Assembly (NCBI RefSeq): GCF_013282215.1
Contig: NZ_CP048103.1
Span: forward strand, 2,666,001 to 2,730,000
Source of the DNA: Kroppenstedtia eburnea
Lineage (GTDB): Bacteria; Bacillota; Bacilli; Thermoactinomycetales; DSM-45169
DNA length: 64,000 nucleotides
Direction of reading: 5' to 3'
The position numbers and the translations under genes are program-made. Within the stretch, counting starts at the first letter, position 1. Every line of letters starts with the position of its first letter. Of this stretch, positions 1-8,701 are shown in pieces. Under the pieces are notes generated by a model, which made no database searches, was not told where the DNA came from, and worked only from the letters and a program-made list of their open reading frames with translations.

Positions 1-420
1 GCTTTCCCGCAACCGTTCGTCGGCACGGCCTTTGGCCACAAAATAGTGTCTCATTTTATCTGAACCTTGCTCCGGCCGGTCAGCCATCATCGAGCTGACC
101 ATGATAAAGCGGTCCACACCGTGGGCGACGCCGGCATCGATCGTTTTGAAGGCGCCGTCCAGATCGATCAGGAGAGTTTTATCCCCCCCGGTATGGCCGC
201 CGGAACCCGCCGTGAAGACGACGGCCTCACATCCTGCCACGGCGTGATCCACGGTTTGCTCCAGATCGGCCACCACCACCTCATCGGCACCCAACTTTTC
301 CATGTCCGGCTGTTGCTGTTCATTGCGGATCACCGCACGCACCTGATGATCGCTTCTGCCCAGCATACGAACGAGATGTCTTCCGATTTTTCCATTGGCA
401 CCGATCACGGTCACTTTCAT
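1..420 (-). CDS. SDR-family NAD(P)-binding protein (NmrA/YhfK-like), 3' part outside window
   Basis: The first 140 residues of a short-chain dehydrogenase-like protein are present; the C-terminus lies beyond position 1. The N-terminus MKVTVIGANGKIGRHLVRML carries the GxxGxxG dinucleotide-binding motif of atypical SDRs. Later, VVFTAGSGG and a FIMVSSMMAD strand with the conserved serine follow the same fold, and YFVAKGRADE resembles the active-site YxxxK region. Such proteins bind NAD(P)H and act as sugar epimerase-like or redox-sensing enzymes; the substrate cannot be told from sequence. ATG is preceded by an AGGAGTG ribosome-binding site. It is co-oriented with the flavin oxidoreductase upstream and separated by about 30 bp, so the two are probably one redox operon. 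Confidence 0.85.
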   Translation of the reverse strand, partial: MKVTVIGANGKIGRHLVRMLGRSDHQVRAVIRNEQQQPDMEKLGADEVVVADLEQTVDHAVAGCEAVVFTAGSGGHTGGDKTLLIDLDGAFKTIDAGVAHGVDRFIMVSSMMADRPEQGSDKMRHYFVAKGRADERLRES

Positions 421-452
421 ATGAATCACTCCTGTTCAATCGATGGATGGGA

Positions 453-1463
453 TCAACGGTCTCCCTTGAAGATTTCAGACACCAGTTCGAAGGAGTGCAG
501 GCGGGCTTGGTGATCGAAGATCGCGGCATTGATCATCATTTCATCCGCCTGGGTTTCGTCTAACAATTGCTGCAAACCTTCTTTGACCGTTTTGGGAGCT
601 CCGATCACGGAGGTGGCCAGCTGTCTCATGACGGCCGCCTTCTCGTACTCGTTCCAGAGTTCATCCATATCCTCCACCGGCGGTTGCAATGGAGCCGGCC
701 GATTCCGGACAAGACTGATAAACTGCTGTTGCATCGAAGTGCTCAACCGGCGAGCCTCCTCTTCCTCATCCGCCGCGATGACGTTGACCCCGATCATCGC
801 GTAGGGCTGATCCAGCACCTCCGACGGCTGGAAGTATTCTCGGTAGAGGTTGAGGGCCGGCACGGTGTATTCGGGAGAAAAGTGGCTGGCAAAGGCGAAG
901 GGCAATCCCAGCTCCGCGGCCAACCGGGCACTGAAATCGCTGGAACCCAACAGCCAGATCGGGATGTTCAACCCCTCGCCGGGAATGGCCCGCACATGGT
1001 TTTCCCCGGCGAAGTAACCCCGCAATTCCGCCAACAGCTCGGGGAAAAATTGACCACTGCTTTTGCCGTCCCGGCGCAAGGCCCGTGCCGTCAGTTGATC
1101 CGTTCCCGGCGCCCGGCCGAGACCGAGATCGATCCGACCGGGAAACAGCGATTCCAAGGTTCCAAACTGTTCGGCAATCATCAAGGGGGCATGATTGGGC
1201 AGCATGATCCCGCCGGAACCGACCCGGATTTTTTCCGTTTCCGCCGCCACCCGCCCGATCACGACGGATGTCGCCGCACTGGCGACCCCTGGCATGTTGT
1301 GATGTTCAGCCAGCCAGTAACGGGTATATCCCCAGGTTTCCGTATGGCGGGCCAGCTCCAGGGTGTTTTTCAGAGATTGAGCAGGAGTGCTTCCCTGGGT
1401 GATCGGAGAAAGGTCGAGTACCGAATAAGGGATCTCCCTGATCGTCTTTCTACCTTGGCTCAA
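453..1463 (-). CDS. LLM-class flavin-dependent oxidoreductase (luciferase-like)
   Basis: A bacterial luciferase-like monooxygenase of the single-subunit YtmO/YwcH type. Near the N-terminus SVLDLSPI is followed by the family motifs [11 protein letters not shown] and IMLPNHAPL, then [13 protein letters not shown], which shape the flavin pocket of the TIM barrel. Such enzymes use FMNH2 and O2 on unknown substrates. The start is uncertain: the only in-frame ATG, at 1535, adds 24 residues absent from the family. A TTG at 1463 gives about 336 residues, close to the family norm, but its ribosome-binding site (AGAAAGAAG) is weak. Family members often start just before the REIP residues, where this gene has ATC, so a damaged or non-canonical start is possible. 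Confidence 0.85.
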   Translation of the reverse strand: MSQGRKTIREIPYSVLDLSPITQGSTPAQSLKNTLELARHTETWGYTRYWLAEHHNMPGVASAATSVVIGRVAAETEKIRVGSGGIMLPNHAPLMIAEQFGTLESLFPGRIDLGLGRAPGTDQLTARALRRDGKSSGQFFPELLAELRGYFAGENHVRAIPGEGLNIPIWLLGSSDFSARLAAELGLPFAFASHFSPEYTVPALNLYREYFQPSEVLDQPYAMIGVNVIAADEEEEARRLSTSMQQQFISLVRNRPAPLQPPVEDMDELWNEYEKAAVMRQLATSVIGAPKTVKEGLQQLLDETQADEMMINAAIFDHQARLHSFELVSEIFKGDR

Positions 1464-1737
1464 TCGTTTCAACTTCTTTCTTCTGATGATGGAATCAGGC
1501 TCATCCGGTGGATGAAGCCTGAAAAGGTCCCACAAGTCTTATTATGAAACAACGGATTCCGAAATAAAAGGTGAGACATGATCCGGTTCCGGATCGGAGC
1601 CGCCTGATCCAAATCCGGTACAGCTGAATGTATCAAAAGCTGCACCAATGCATAGTGAAAGAATTCGTTCTTTAAATAATGAAAACGCTGTCATATACTT
1701 TCGTATAAACCATCGGCACCTCGATAGGAGGTAAATC

Positions 1738-3603
1738 ATGCATTTAACTTCACGGTCTTATAAATTGATTTGCATGATTTTGGATTCGCGGGGGCCTGTC
1801 CGAATTAAAGATATTGCCCGGGAATTGCAGGTAAGTGAGCGAACGGTGAAATATGATCTGGAATCTGCTCGCTCTTGGTTGCAGCAGCATCAGATCCAAT
1901 TGCACTCCCAGCCGAATAAAGGGATCTGGATGGACGAGGATACCCACAGCCTGAACCGTTTGCAAAGTCTCTTAATGAATGCCGAGGGAGTTGACATATT
2001 TCTTCATCCGCAAGAAAGGATGCAACATTTACTGTTGGTATTATTGCTGCAAGATGGTCCTGTCAAGATAAACGATTTGGCGGGAAAATTGAATGTCAGC
2101 AGAAATACGGTGGTTACCGACCTGTCCCTGGCAGAAAGCTTTTTGGGAAACTGGAATGTGAATGTGGAACGCGGCCGGTCCGGCATTCAGTTGACCGCAA
2201 CTGAAATCAACCGACGTTTGGTATTGGAAAATATTCTGCAAGAGATCCTGGGCGGAAGCTCTATGTTTGATCTCGTCCAAGGGATCATTCAGGGAGATGA
2301 GGTTCCCTTGCAGGTTGCCCGGGTCATGGAAAAATTACGTTTGTCCCACAATGATATTCGATCTCTCTTCCAATCTGTCAAAACCATGGCGGAAAAATCG
2401 GAGAAACATTCGGGGATTGGCTTTACAGACCGGGCGATCATCGGAACCTGCATTCGACTCTGGATTGCGATCCAGCGTCTGCGTTCTCATCATGAAGTCG
2501 TAATGGAGTCCAAGGAAATTCTCGCACTGAAAAAATCAGAAATATTCAACATTTACGAAGCGATTTTTGCTGATTTATCCGACCGATTGGGTGTGAATAT
2601 TACAGATCATGAAGCGTGTTTTATATGCCGGCATGCGATCCGGATCATCCGCCCCATTGCAAAAAACGGGCTGAACAGCGATTTTTATTCCTTTACATTG
2701 GAATTGATTTCGCGGGTCAGCCTTCGAACCCAGATCCAATTTCGGCATGATACCCAGTTGACGGAGCATTTGCTCGTGCACTTGACAGAAAAATTATCAA
2801 AATACCAGCATGATGCGGCAGATCCCAACCCGCTCATTTCCGATATCATCCGTTCGGATCCGGATATGTTCCAAGCGGTTAAGCAAGCTTGCCACGAGGT
2901 TTTTTCCAAACTGGATGTCCATTTCGCCGATTCGGATATCGGATATATCGCCCTTCATTTTCTCGCTTCACTGAAGCGGATGCAGGACATGAGAGAGTTT
3001 AAAGCGCTGGTGGTATGCGGAACCGGCAGGGGGACCTCACAATTCTTAAAAACCATATTGGAACAAGAAATTCGACACCTCAAAGTCATCGGGTGCTGTT
3101 CGGCTCTGGGGTTGGAAAACCGGATCCAGTCACTGAGGCCGGATTTGGTCATCAGTGTGGTCAACGTGAAGGCGAGGGTTCCCGTCGTGGTGGTGAACAG
3201 CATTCCTGGCAAAGAAGATCTCGCTTCCATTCGGAATGTCATCACCAAACTTCGCTCAAATCCGATCCGAGAAAAAACGGCTATCTCCCTTCCTGCCAAT
3301 CCCTCCGCGATGGAGCGGTTCACCGAGGAAGTGATCTGTAAAGGATTCGAGCTCAGCCGGGAAATCCTTTCGGAAATGGGGGACTATTTGAATGACCAAA
3401 GTGCGGAGGCGCTGTCTTTACATCTGATGTTGATGGTCAACCGGGTCGCCTGTGGTACCACATACGACGTGGCCAGTGTGGATTATGGGTCGAACTCTGA
3501 ACCGATCGCGACCATTCGCGCCAAATTGGAGCGGATTTTGCGGAAAAAAAACTGGGTCCTTCCCGAGAGCGAAATAAATTCCATTCTTTGTTACTTTATT
3601 TGA
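1738..3603 (+). CDS. BglG-family PRD-domain transcriptional regulator of the downstream operon
   Basis: A 621-residue modular PTS-responsive regulator. An HTH_11-type helix-turn-helix (about residues 8-60, including IKDIARELQVSERTVKYDL) and a second Mga-like HTH (about 85-145, NVSRNTVVTDL) are followed by two PRD domains (about 190-400). Next is a galactitol EIIB-like domain with VVCGTGRGTS and its phosphorylatable cysteine near residue 427. The C-terminus resembles a third PRD that ends just before its second histidine. Families like this are switched by PTS-dependent phosphorylation and induce their own sugar operon. A strong AGGAGG site precedes ATG, and the next gene begins 16 bp after the stop, so this is probably the first gene of the 1.7-9.4 kb operon. 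Confidence 0.9.
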   Translation: MHLTSRSYKLICMILDSRGPVRIKDIARELQVSERTVKYDLESARSWLQQHQIQLHSQPNKGIWMDEDTHSLNRLQSLLMNAEGVDIFLHPQERMQHLLLVLLLQDGPVKINDLAGKLNVSRNTVVTDLSLAESFLGNWNVNVERGRSGIQLTATEINRRLVLENILQEILGGSSMFDLVQGIIQGDEVPLQVARVMEKLRLSHNDIRSLFQSVKTMAEKSEKHSGIGFTDRAIIGTCIRLWIAIQRLRSHHEVVMESKEILALKKSEIFNIYEAIFADLSDRLGVNITDHEACFICRHAIRIIRPIAKNGLNSDFYSFTLELISRVSLRTQIQFRHDTQLTEHLLVHLTEKLSKYQHDAADPNPLISDIIRSDPDMFQAVKQACHEVFSKLDVHFADSDIGYIALHFLASLKRMQDMREFKALVVCGTGRGTSQFLKTILEQEIRHLKVIGCCSALGLENRIQSLRPDLVISVVNVKARVPVVVVNSIPGKEDLASIRNVITKLRSNPIREKTAISLPANPSAMERFTEEVICKGFELSREILSEMGDYLNDQSAEALSLHLMLMVNRVACGTTYDVASVDYGSNSEPIATIRAKLERILRKKNWVLPESEINSILCYFI

Positions 3604-3618
3604 GGAAAGGAGGAGGGA

Positions 3619-4749
3619 ATGATGGATCTTTTGATCCAAAATGGAACAGTCGTGGATCCTTCCCAACAGATTCAGGGTGTCCGTGATATCGGGGTGAATC
3701 GAGGGAAAATTGTGGGTTTATTTGAACCGGGTATGATTCCGGCGGCGTCGGCCAGGGAGCGAATCGATGCTTCAGGCTGTTTGGTCACTCCGGGATTGAT
3801 CGATCTCCATGTTCATGTATTTGAGCATCGAACCCCCTTGGGAGTCCATGCCGATCTCATCGGGGTTGCACAAGGGGTGACGACGGTTGTGGATGCCGGA
3901 AGCACGGGTTCCCGCGATTTCCCATCCTTTCTCACAGAGGTCGTACAGGTGAACCAAACCCAAGTCCTGCTATGGATCAACATCGCTTCCCAAGGACTGT
4001 GCGATGGGCTTTCCGAGCTGGCCGATCTGAGTCAGCTGAAACCGGAGGAGACGGAGGAATTGATCGGGCAATACCCGCTGATTCGGGGGATCAAGGCCCG
4101 GATCAGCAGTTCAGTGGTGAAGGAAAGCGGATTGAAGCCTTTGCTTATCGCCAAGGAACTGGCACGAAAAGTGAAACTCCCGCTGATGGTTCATATCGGT
4201 AATGCTCCACCGCCACTGGGTGAAATATTGGACCTTTTGGATGGCGGGGATGTGGTGACCCATGCTTTTCATGGAAAGCCGGGCGGGATCTTTGATGGGA
4301 ACGGGGAATTGATCCCGGAAGCGAACCGGGCATTAAAGAGGGGCGTACTGTTTGACGTCGGGCACGGAAGCTCCAGTTTCAGCTTTCGAACCATGAAGAG
4401 AGCAAAGAAACTGCAAATTCCCCCTCATACGATCAGTACCGATCTGTATCGCCAGAACATGGACGGTCCCGTGGTCAGCTTGGTTACGACGATGAACAAG
4501 TTTTTAGCCCTTGGATTTTCCCTGGAGGAGGTGGTGAAAGCATCTACCTGGATGCCGGCCGAGGTATTGGGCTTGGCAGACGAAATCGGAACATTAAAAG
4601 AGCAGACCATCGCTGACCTCTCGATTCTGAAAATGATTTCTCATCCCACACCCCTGTTCGATTCTGAAAATGAAGAGCTGGTGGGGAATCCCCAATTACA
4701 CGCACTGTACACGATCAAATCGGGAAAGGTTTGGAAGCATGATAGATGA
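3619..4749 (+). CDS. Amidohydrolase/deacetylase-family metallohydrolase (EF_0837 type)
   Basis: A 376-residue amidohydrolase-superfamily enzyme. DLHVHVFEHR supplies the metal-binding HxH after the first barrel strand, KARIS near residue 163 is a candidate carboxylated-lysine region, and VHIGN, THAFHG and DVGHGSSSF hold further ligand histidines. The N-terminal strand and the C-terminal ADLSILK return are the usual flanking beta-sandwich. The family hydrolyses amide or acetamido groups on small molecules. In this operon it may deacetylate or open an amino-sugar acid before DgaE/DgaF; this is inference from context. It follows the regulator with a GGAGGAGGGA ribosome-binding site and overlaps the next gene by 11 bp, indicating translational coupling. 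Confidence 0.88.
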   Translation: MMDLLIQNGTVVDPSQQIQGVRDIGVNRGKIVGLFEPGMIPAASARERIDASGCLVTPGLIDLHVHVFEHRTPLGVHADLIGVAQGVTTVVDAGSTGSRDFPSFLTEVVQVNQTQVLLWINIASQGLCDGLSELADLSQLKPEETEELIGQYPLIRGIKARISSSVVKESGLKPLLIAKELARKVKLPLMVHIGNAPPPLGEILDLLDGGDVVTHAFHGKPGGIFDGNGELIPEANRALKRGVLFDVGHGSSSFSFRTMKRAKKLQIPPHTISTDLYRQNMDGPVVSLVTTMNKFLALGFSLEEVVKASTWMPAEVLGLADEIGTLKEQTIADLSILKMISHPTPLFDSENEELVGNPQLHALYTIKSGKVWKHDR

Positions 4750-5101
4750 TCTGATTCAGGAAATCTCCAAGCAACAACCCTTGTCAGTACAAGAAAAGAA
4801 TGAATTAAAAACGTTACTGGTGGATGTCGAAGCACAGACCGAGATGATCCCCCTTCTTCTTTCAAAGGAACGCCGGCTTGCGATCGGTGTTCACCTGTTA
4901 GCCTTTGTCCGGCGTGTGGAGAAAGGTGAATCACTCCCCCCTTTGGAAGAAGAGTTATGGGAACAAATCAGCGACGAAATGAAAGAGGTCAGCCGACAGA
5001 TTCTTCTCCCTTACGGCAAAAACAAGGGTCGGAAAATTGACAATACGGAAATACTTCTGCTCGCCGTTCATTTTGCGACGGCAACAGTTGAACAATCCTG
5101 A
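4739..5101 (+). CDS. Small single-PRD-domain protein (EF_0829 type)
   Basis: A 120-residue protein whose body resembles one PTS regulation domain. GVHLLAFVRRVEKGE carries the first PRD histidine, and after an acidic helical stretch DNTEILLLAVHFATA carries the second. It lacks a DNA- or RNA-binding domain, so it is not itself an antiterminator. It may relay or compete for PTS phosphoryl groups, or modulate the upstream PRD regulator. The start is the ATG that overlaps the stop of the metallohydrolase (ATGATAGATGA), which fits translational coupling. Its constant place beside SFCGS and DUF4310-4312 genes in other Firmicutes and in Aeromonas is recalled knowledge, not something tested here. Confidence 0.82.
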   Translation: MIDDLIQEISKQQPLSVQEKNELKTLLVDVEAQTEMIPLLLSKERRLAIGVHLLAFVRRVEKGESLPPLEEELWEQISDEMKEVSRQILLPYGKNKGRKIDNTEILLLAVHFATATVEQS

Positions 5102-5115
5102 CGGGAGGAATGAAG

Positions 5116-5490
5116 ATGGAACGAAAAGTGAAAGTGGTCATCGGAGACCGGTTGGGAAAAGGCCAGCATGTGGCAAAAGGGGTGGAGGCGGCTGGTGGAA
5201 TCCCCATTCAGATTCCGGGGATCGGCGCAGACATGAAGGTGGGTGACTACATGCAGAAAGAAGGGGCGGACTTCGGCATTTCCTTCTGCGGGAGCGGTGG
5301 TGCAGGGGCATTATCGGCGAAAACCAAATATCAATATCCGGTTGAGTATGGTCTTCGTTCGATTGATGCCGGGATCACCGCCCTGCGGGAAGGAAAAAAA
5401 GTGATCGGCTTTGGATTCATGGATACAGAAGAGCTGGGGAGACGGCTCACGGAAGAATATATAAAAATCATGGGAGGTCAGGGCTGTTGA
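5116..5490 (+). CDS. Glycine-rich SFCGS-family protein, function unknown
   Basis: A 124-residue soluble protein of the family named for its SFCGS motif, here ISFCGSGGAGALSAK with cysteine at residue 58. The N-terminus KVKVVIGDRLGKGQHVAKGV and a later GKKVIGFGFMD look like strands and loops of a small alpha/beta domain. A single conserved cysteine in a glycine loop is reminiscent of the phosphocysteine loop of PTS EIIB domains, but this resemblance is my inference. GGGAGG spaced eight bases before the ATG at 5116 favours that start over the ATG at 5110. A repeat element begins at its stop codon and separates it from its usual partner, the DUF4312 gene. Confidence 0.87.
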   Translation: MERKVKVVIGDRLGKGQHVAKGVEAAGGIPIQIPGIGADMKVGDYMQKEGADFGISFCGSGGAGALSAKTKYQYPVEYGLRSIDAGITALREGKKVIGFGFMDTEELGRRLTEEYIKIMGGQGC

Positions 5491-5736
5491 TTAACCAGAA
5501 AATGGGCGGTGGAAGGGAGTCGTGTACTGCCAAAGCGACCTTTGCCATCCTACCTAGCGGAGAATCTGGAGAGAGGGCGTTTAGGGGCAACATTCTTCCT
5601 TGTGTTGCTTCCGTAAGGCTTTGCCCCTGCCCGAACGGAAGATTTGGAGCGGCCAGTCATTACTTCCTTGCAGGATGGCAACCGGAGCCGGTAGAACACG
5701 ATCTCCCCACCCAAAAAATAGCTAATCAATACGCCT
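5482..5736 (+). repeat. Structured repeat element, copy A (inside the PRD operon)
   Basis: This 255 bp block matches 30476-30777 on the opposite strand at roughly 90% over aligned parts. It begins around the SFCGS stop codon and ends before the ribosome-binding site of the next gene, so it inserted without breaking a reading frame. Its ends are imperfect inverted repeats (GGGCGGTGG...CGTGT.CTGCC against GGTAGAACACG.TCTCCCCACCC), and an inner stem pairs TTGCCATCC with GGATGGCAA. Compared with copy B it lacks about 49 bp forming one hairpin. The 83-codon open frame through it has no protein-like features. It may be a MITE or a mobile-element RNA such as an omega RNA. Confidence 0.8.
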
Positions 5737-5752
5737 GATGGGAGGTTAAAGG

Positions 5753-6091
5753 ATGTATCAATCGCTGGTTCACACGCTGACGTTAAGCGGAGTCGCCGAA
5801 TCGAAAGAAGCAGCTTTCAATCAAATCTTTTCACAGATCAAAAGTAAAATCGCCCAAGAGATTCCCGGGATCCCCCTGCGGATCGAACCGCAAAACGCGG
5901 AAGTGGTTCGGGCCAAGGAAACGGTATACACTGAGCGGTTTCTGGGGATTTTCTTTCCGAGAAAACGGACCCGTTATGAGATTACGGCGAAAATCACCGT
6001 TCAATTGCAACTGATTGACATTTCAAAAATTGAATTTGACAGGGAAGACCGCCATTTGACCCGAACCCAGCACCTTTTGCGCATGAAGTGA
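5753..6091 (+). CDS. DUF4312-family protein
   Basis: A 112-residue protein of a conserved family without assigned function, found with SFCGS, DUF4311 and DUF4310 proteins. It has no signal peptide or membrane segment. The pattern is two helical stretches (SKEAAFNQIFSQIKSKI) and alternating strands (RYEITAKITVQLQLIDI), suggesting a small alpha/beta cytosolic component, perhaps a soluble partner of the two membrane proteins encoded next. GGGAGGTTAAAGG precedes ATG. It is the first gene after the inserted repeat; transcription from the upstream operon promoter must cross about 260 bp of structured DNA to reach it. Confidence 0.85.
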   Translation: MYQSLVHTLTLSGVAESKEAAFNQIFSQIKSKIAQEIPGIPLRIEPQNAEVVRAKETVYTERFLGIFFPRKRTRYEITAKITVQLQLIDISKIEFDREDRHLTRTQHLLRMK

Positions 6092-6114
6092 AAACATAAC
6101 ATAGGAGGCTTTGT

Positions 6115-6900
6115 ATGGAACCCCTGATCATTATTTTGGAATCCATCATTATCGGGGCCTTGGTCGGATTCGGCGTGGGTGCCGGGGCGGCCAGGATGTT
6201 CCACGCACCGACGGTACAGGGAATGGGTGCATTCCGCACCTTGGGGGAATTGAATGCCTGTGAAGGGGACTCGATCTCACACTTCTCCTTCGGCTTGGGA
6301 TTTTTGTTTAACTCATGGGCTTCTGTTGTCGGTGCAGGGGCCCTCACTCAAGACGTGGAACACCGGATTATTCCGAACTGGGCAGCCGCTACATTGTTGT
6401 GGAGAAACAAAAAAGTGGAGCAAACCTTGCACAACCCCAAAAAAATGGCCTTCGCAGGTGCGATCGTAGGGATGATCGTGGTGGCTGTCATGAACTCCAC
6501 TGCCGCTTCGATCCCTGAATCGATGCGGCAGGTTGCCACTGAAGTACTCGTTCCCGCTGCCGATTGGTTAATTAACCCGATCATGCCGATTGTATTTTGG
6601 ACAGCAGCGATGGATGCCGGAAAACGTACCGGGGTATGGGGTACCGTTCTGGGCGGGTTGGCCCACTTGATCATGGGAAATGCAGTTCCGGGAATCGTGC
6701 TCGGTATTTTGATCGGAAAAGGCGTGGACGACAGCGGTTGGAACCGAATTACGAAAACCCTCGTCACAGCCGTGATCTTGCTGTTTCTCCTCAGCGGCTT
6801 CTTCCGCGGTTTTGATGTGGAACTGTTACACAGCATTCAGGTGGATGTCCCTCAATGGCTCATCGAACTCCACAAGTTCGTTGGTTCGGAGGTGAAGTGA
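6115..6900 (+). CDS. DUF4311-family membrane protein (putative transporter subunit)
   Basis: A 261-residue integral membrane protein with about six hydrophobic segments: near residues 3-25, 60-78, 115-135, 148-168, 175-200 and 222-240. It has a glycine-rich first segment (IIIGALVGFGVGAGAARMF) and conserved-looking polar turns such as GELNACEGDSISHFS. Two adjacent membrane proteins of unknown family (this and DUF4310) plus two small soluble proteins form a plausible four-part permease for the operon's substrate. AGGAGG precedes ATG, and the stop is one base before the next start. There is no similarity I recognise to standard PTS EIIC domains. Confidence 0.87.
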   Translation: MEPLIIILESIIIGALVGFGVGAGAARMFHAPTVQGMGAFRTLGELNACEGDSISHFSFGLGFLFNSWASVVGAGALTQDVEHRIIPNWAAATLLWRNKKVEQTLHNPKKMAFAGAIVGMIVVAVMNSTAASIPESMRQVATEVLVPAADWLINPIMPIVFWTAAMDAGKRTGVWGTVLGGLAHLIMGNAVPGIVLGILIGKGVDDSGWNRITKTLVTAVILLFLLSGFFRGFDVELLHSIQVDVPQWLIELHKFVGSEVK

Positions 6901-6901
6901 C

Positions 6902-7546
6902 ATGGATATCCGGACAAAAGGTTTTTGGTATTCAGAGAGTGCTTTTATTCTGTTTGTTGCTTGTCTCTCTGCGGGAATTTTTGCAGGAACCCATATGTAT
7001 TATGTCTACCATGTCGGTGCGTTCAACGAAATCGCGATCGTCGCCTTGCTGGAAGCAGGAATTAAAGGCGGAAGTTTTGGTGCCGCCGCCGCATTTGGTG
7101 CCAGCTTCTTATTTGCCCGCGTTCTGGAAGGTCCATTGGTGGGAATTTTGGATATCGGGGGGGCCTTGCAAACCGGTGTGGGAATCGGGATTCCGGCATT
7201 AATGTTGGCCGCCGGGTTAACGGCCCCGCTCACTTCCTTCCCCCTCGCACTGTTGACAGGAGCAGTAATCGGTGCTGCCATCGGCCTCGTCATTCTCTTG
7301 ATTCGCAAATACACCATCAATTCTTCCAACTCCACCTTTGGTTCCGATGTGATGATGGGTGCCGGCAACGCGGCAGGCCGCTATCTGGGACCTCTGATCG
7401 TGATCGCCGCGGTGATGGCATCCATCCCCGTGGGGATTGGAGCAACAGCGGGTGCGGCAGTTTTTTACGCTTATAAGAAGCCGATCGCCGGCGGAGCTAT
7501 TTTGGGCGCGATGATCATGGGATTGTTTTTCCCAATCGCAAAATAA
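6902..7546 (+). CDS. DUF4310-family membrane protein (putative transporter subunit)
   Basis: A 214-residue very hydrophobic protein with roughly six membrane segments rich in Gly and Ala, for example FGAAAAFGASFLFARVL and ALLTGAVIGAAIGLVILLI. A short basic loop (IRKYTINSS) lies near residue 140. It is the immediate partner of DUF4311, starting one base after its stop with a shared GGAGGTGAAGTGAC leader. As these families co-occur with PRD regulators and sugar-acid enzymes, a role in substrate uptake is likely but unproven. Confidence 0.87.
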   Translation: MDIRTKGFWYSESAFILFVACLSAGIFAGTHMYYVYHVGAFNEIAIVALLEAGIKGGSFGAAAAFGASFLFARVLEGPLVGILDIGGALQTGVGIGIPALMLAAGLTAPLTSFPLALLTGAVIGAAIGLVILLIRKYTINSSNSTFGSDVMMGAGNAAGRYLGPLIVIAAVMASIPVGIGATAGAAVFYAYKKPIAGGAILGAMIMGLFFPIAK

Positions 7547-7582
7547 TCCGGACAGGGATTTCAGTTGATGAGGAGTGTCGGT

Positions 7583-8701
7583 ATGGGAATTTATCAGGAC
7601 TTCGGCTTGAAGCAAATCATCAATGCGAGCGGCAAAATGACGGCATTGGGCGCAAGCGCGGTTCATCGGGATATCGCCAAGGCTCTTTCCGAGGGGTCGA
7701 TGGATTATGTGGACATGGAAGAATTGATGGTCGCAGCGGGAAAAAGAATCGCAACAGCCACATGTGCCGAGGATGGATGTCCCACTTCAGGGGCGGCAGC
7801 AGGCATATCGATCAGTGTGGCTGCCGTCATCGCAGGTACAAATTTGACGAGGATCGAAGGTCTCCCTTTCTCAGATGGACTCAGAAATGAAATCGTGATT
7901 CAAAAAGGGCATCTGGTCCATTTTAACGCGCCGATTACACAGATGATTGCCCTCGGCGGCGGGAAAGCAGTTGAAGTGGGCCAGGTCAACCATGTGGAAA
8001 AAAGTCATATCGTTGAATCCATCACGGAGCAGACGGCTGCCCTGTTTTATGTCAAATCCCATCATACGGTCCAGAAAGGCATGCAATCGCTGGAGACCAT
8101 GATTGCAGTCGCCCGGGAGCATCAACTCCCGATCATCGTGGATGCAGCCGCGGAGGAGGACCTGCATCAATATATTGCCATGGGGGCGGACCTGGTGATC
8201 TACAGCGGGGGAAAAGCGATCGGAGGTCCGACATCCGGGTTTATTTGCGGCCGTGCCCCTCTCATCAAAGCGTGTCGCGCCCAATATCAAGGAATCGGCC
8301 GGGCCATGAAAGTGGGGAAAGAAGCGATTGCAGGATTATTGACCGCTCTTCAGCGTTACGAAAACAAGGAGGACTCCTCCAAAGAACAGCGGGAGCGGAT
8401 GCATTGGTTGCTGGAACAGCTGAAAGGGGTTCGCGGGATGGAAGGCAGGATGGTGAAGGACGAAGCAGGGCGTGAAATCTACCGGGCGCAGTTGAAAATC
8501 GACCCACAAGTGTTGGGAATGGACACTTATGAATTGATTCGTCGGTTGGAATCCGGAAACCCGGCCATTTTCTCGCGAAACCATGATGCCAATTTGGGGA
8601 TCATCCACATCGACCCGAGACCCCTCTTGCAAGGCCAGGAAGAGCTGATCGTCAAGCGGATCCGAGAGATAGTGGAGGAAAAAGATGAACCTGCAATTTA
8701 A
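7583..8701 (+). CDS. dgaE: DgaE-family PLP-dependent ammonia-lyase (SelA-related)
   Basis: A 372-residue fold-type I PLP enzyme of the SelA-related group. ADLVIYSGGKAIGGPTSGFI holds the Schiff-base lysine, and IIVDAAAEEDLH holds the aspartate that binds the pyridine nitrogen. Salmonella DgaE removes ammonia from D-glucosaminate 6-phosphate to give 2-keto-3-deoxy-6-phosphogluconate; this protein and its neighbour fit the same pair of steps, although the true substrate here may differ. A GAGGAG ribosome-binding site seven bases before the ATG at 7583 favours that start over the TTG/ATG at 7565-7568. Its end overlaps the dgaF start by 17 bp. Confidence 0.88.
   Translation: MGIYQDFGLKQIINASGKMTALGASAVHRDIAKALSEGSMDYVDMEELMVAAGKRIATATCAEDGCPTSGAAAGISISVAAVIAGTNLTRIEGLPFSDGLRNEIVIQKGHLVHFNAPITQMIALGGGKAVEVGQVNHVEKSHIVESITEQTAALFYVKSHHTVQKGMQSLETMIAVAREHQLPIIVDAAAEEDLHQYIAMGADLVIYSGGKAIGGPTSGFICGRAPLIKACRAQYQGIGRAMKVGKEAIAGLLTALQRYENKEDSSKEQRERMHWLLEQLKGVRGMEGRMVKDEAGREIYRAQLKIDPQVLGMDTYELIRRLESGNPAIFSRNHDANLGIIHIDPRPLLQGQEELIVKRIREIVEEKDEPAI

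Noticed and set aside
5487-5738. An 83-codon frame through repeat copy A
   Set aside because: Copy B does not preserve this frame, and the sequence is explained by inverted repeats, so it is not a gene.
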